Source: Clostridia bacterium (GTDB lineage Bacteria > Bacillota > Clostridia > UMGS1883). From it: a DNA stretch of 5,693 nucleotides. A model generated the notes under the pieces. It made no database searches. It was not told the origin of the DNA and worked only from the letters and a program-made list of their open reading frames with translations. The stretch spans positions 1 through 5,693 of the forward strand of contig JAJQCX010000060.1 of NCBI GenBank assembly GCA_021202495.1, in the 5' to 3' direction. The position numbers were made by a program, and so were the translations under genes. Below are positions 5,662 through 5,693 of the stretch, one piece after another. Position 1 is the first letter of the stretch. Every line of letters starts with the position of its first letter.

Positions 5662-5693
5662 AGTATATACAAAGCCTCCAAGATGGTATATAA

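Noticed and set aside
1..5693. CRISPR array, tRNA or rRNA genes
   Set aside because: No regularly spaced repeats, no cloverleaf-like sequence and no ribosomal RNA motifs were found on either strand by reading.

Overview
The window looks like a chromosomal segment of a low-to-mid GC member of the Bacillota, probably Clostridia or Negativicutes. The basis is Shine-Dalgarno spacing, codon use, the style of the larE and tcdA genes and the IS110-type transposase. This is an impression from sequence style, not from any search.

Positions 1-1568 are a tidy two-gene housekeeping unit on the + strand. It holds larE (5' end cut off by the window edge), a sacrificial sulfur transferase of nickel-pincer cofactor synthesis, overlapped by 7 nt by tcdA, a tRNA t6A-cyclising E1-like enzyme. 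Both look intact. They share an adenylate-forming chemistry but not an obvious pathway. No larB, larC or larA is visible.

Positions 1569-1884 are AT-rich and hold no gene I can support. From about 1885 to the right edge the window is accessory DNA in an advanced state of decay. A 5'-truncated HNH nuclease (1885-2658) looks like the C-terminal half of a restriction enzyme, possibly of the type IIS Eco31I/BsaI group. It is followed 12 nt later by a gene for an unrecognised protein (2671-3202) broken by two apparent single-base losses; repaired, it reads as one coherent protein of about 177 residues. A short start-like ORF follows at 3228.

An IS110-family element (about 3284-4802, - strand) comes next. 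Its DEDD transposase (3344-4585) carries an internal TGA, a roughly 11-nt deletion and a frameshift near the 3' end. Its roughly 200-nt upstream non-coding end still has a set of nested inverted repeats, as expected for the bridge RNA of IS110 elements, bounded by a perfect 11-bp inverted repeat.

Right of the IS, a strong hairpin (4837-4883) followed on the - strand by a T-rich run looks like a - strand terminator and abuts the ribosome binding site of a + strand gene. That gene (4903-5661) encodes the N-terminal third of an AAA_13-type ATPase (RloC/PrrC-like N-terminal domain) and stops abruptly, long before the Walker B part of such proteins.

I read the whole as a housekeeping operon followed by the wreck of an anti-phage defence island (restriction nuclease, unknown partner, AAA_13 ATPase), cut up by deletions and an IS that has itself died. 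I find no intact novel system. The items most worth a second look are the repairable 177-residue protein, the bridge-RNA region of the dead IS110, and the hairpin in front of the ATPase.
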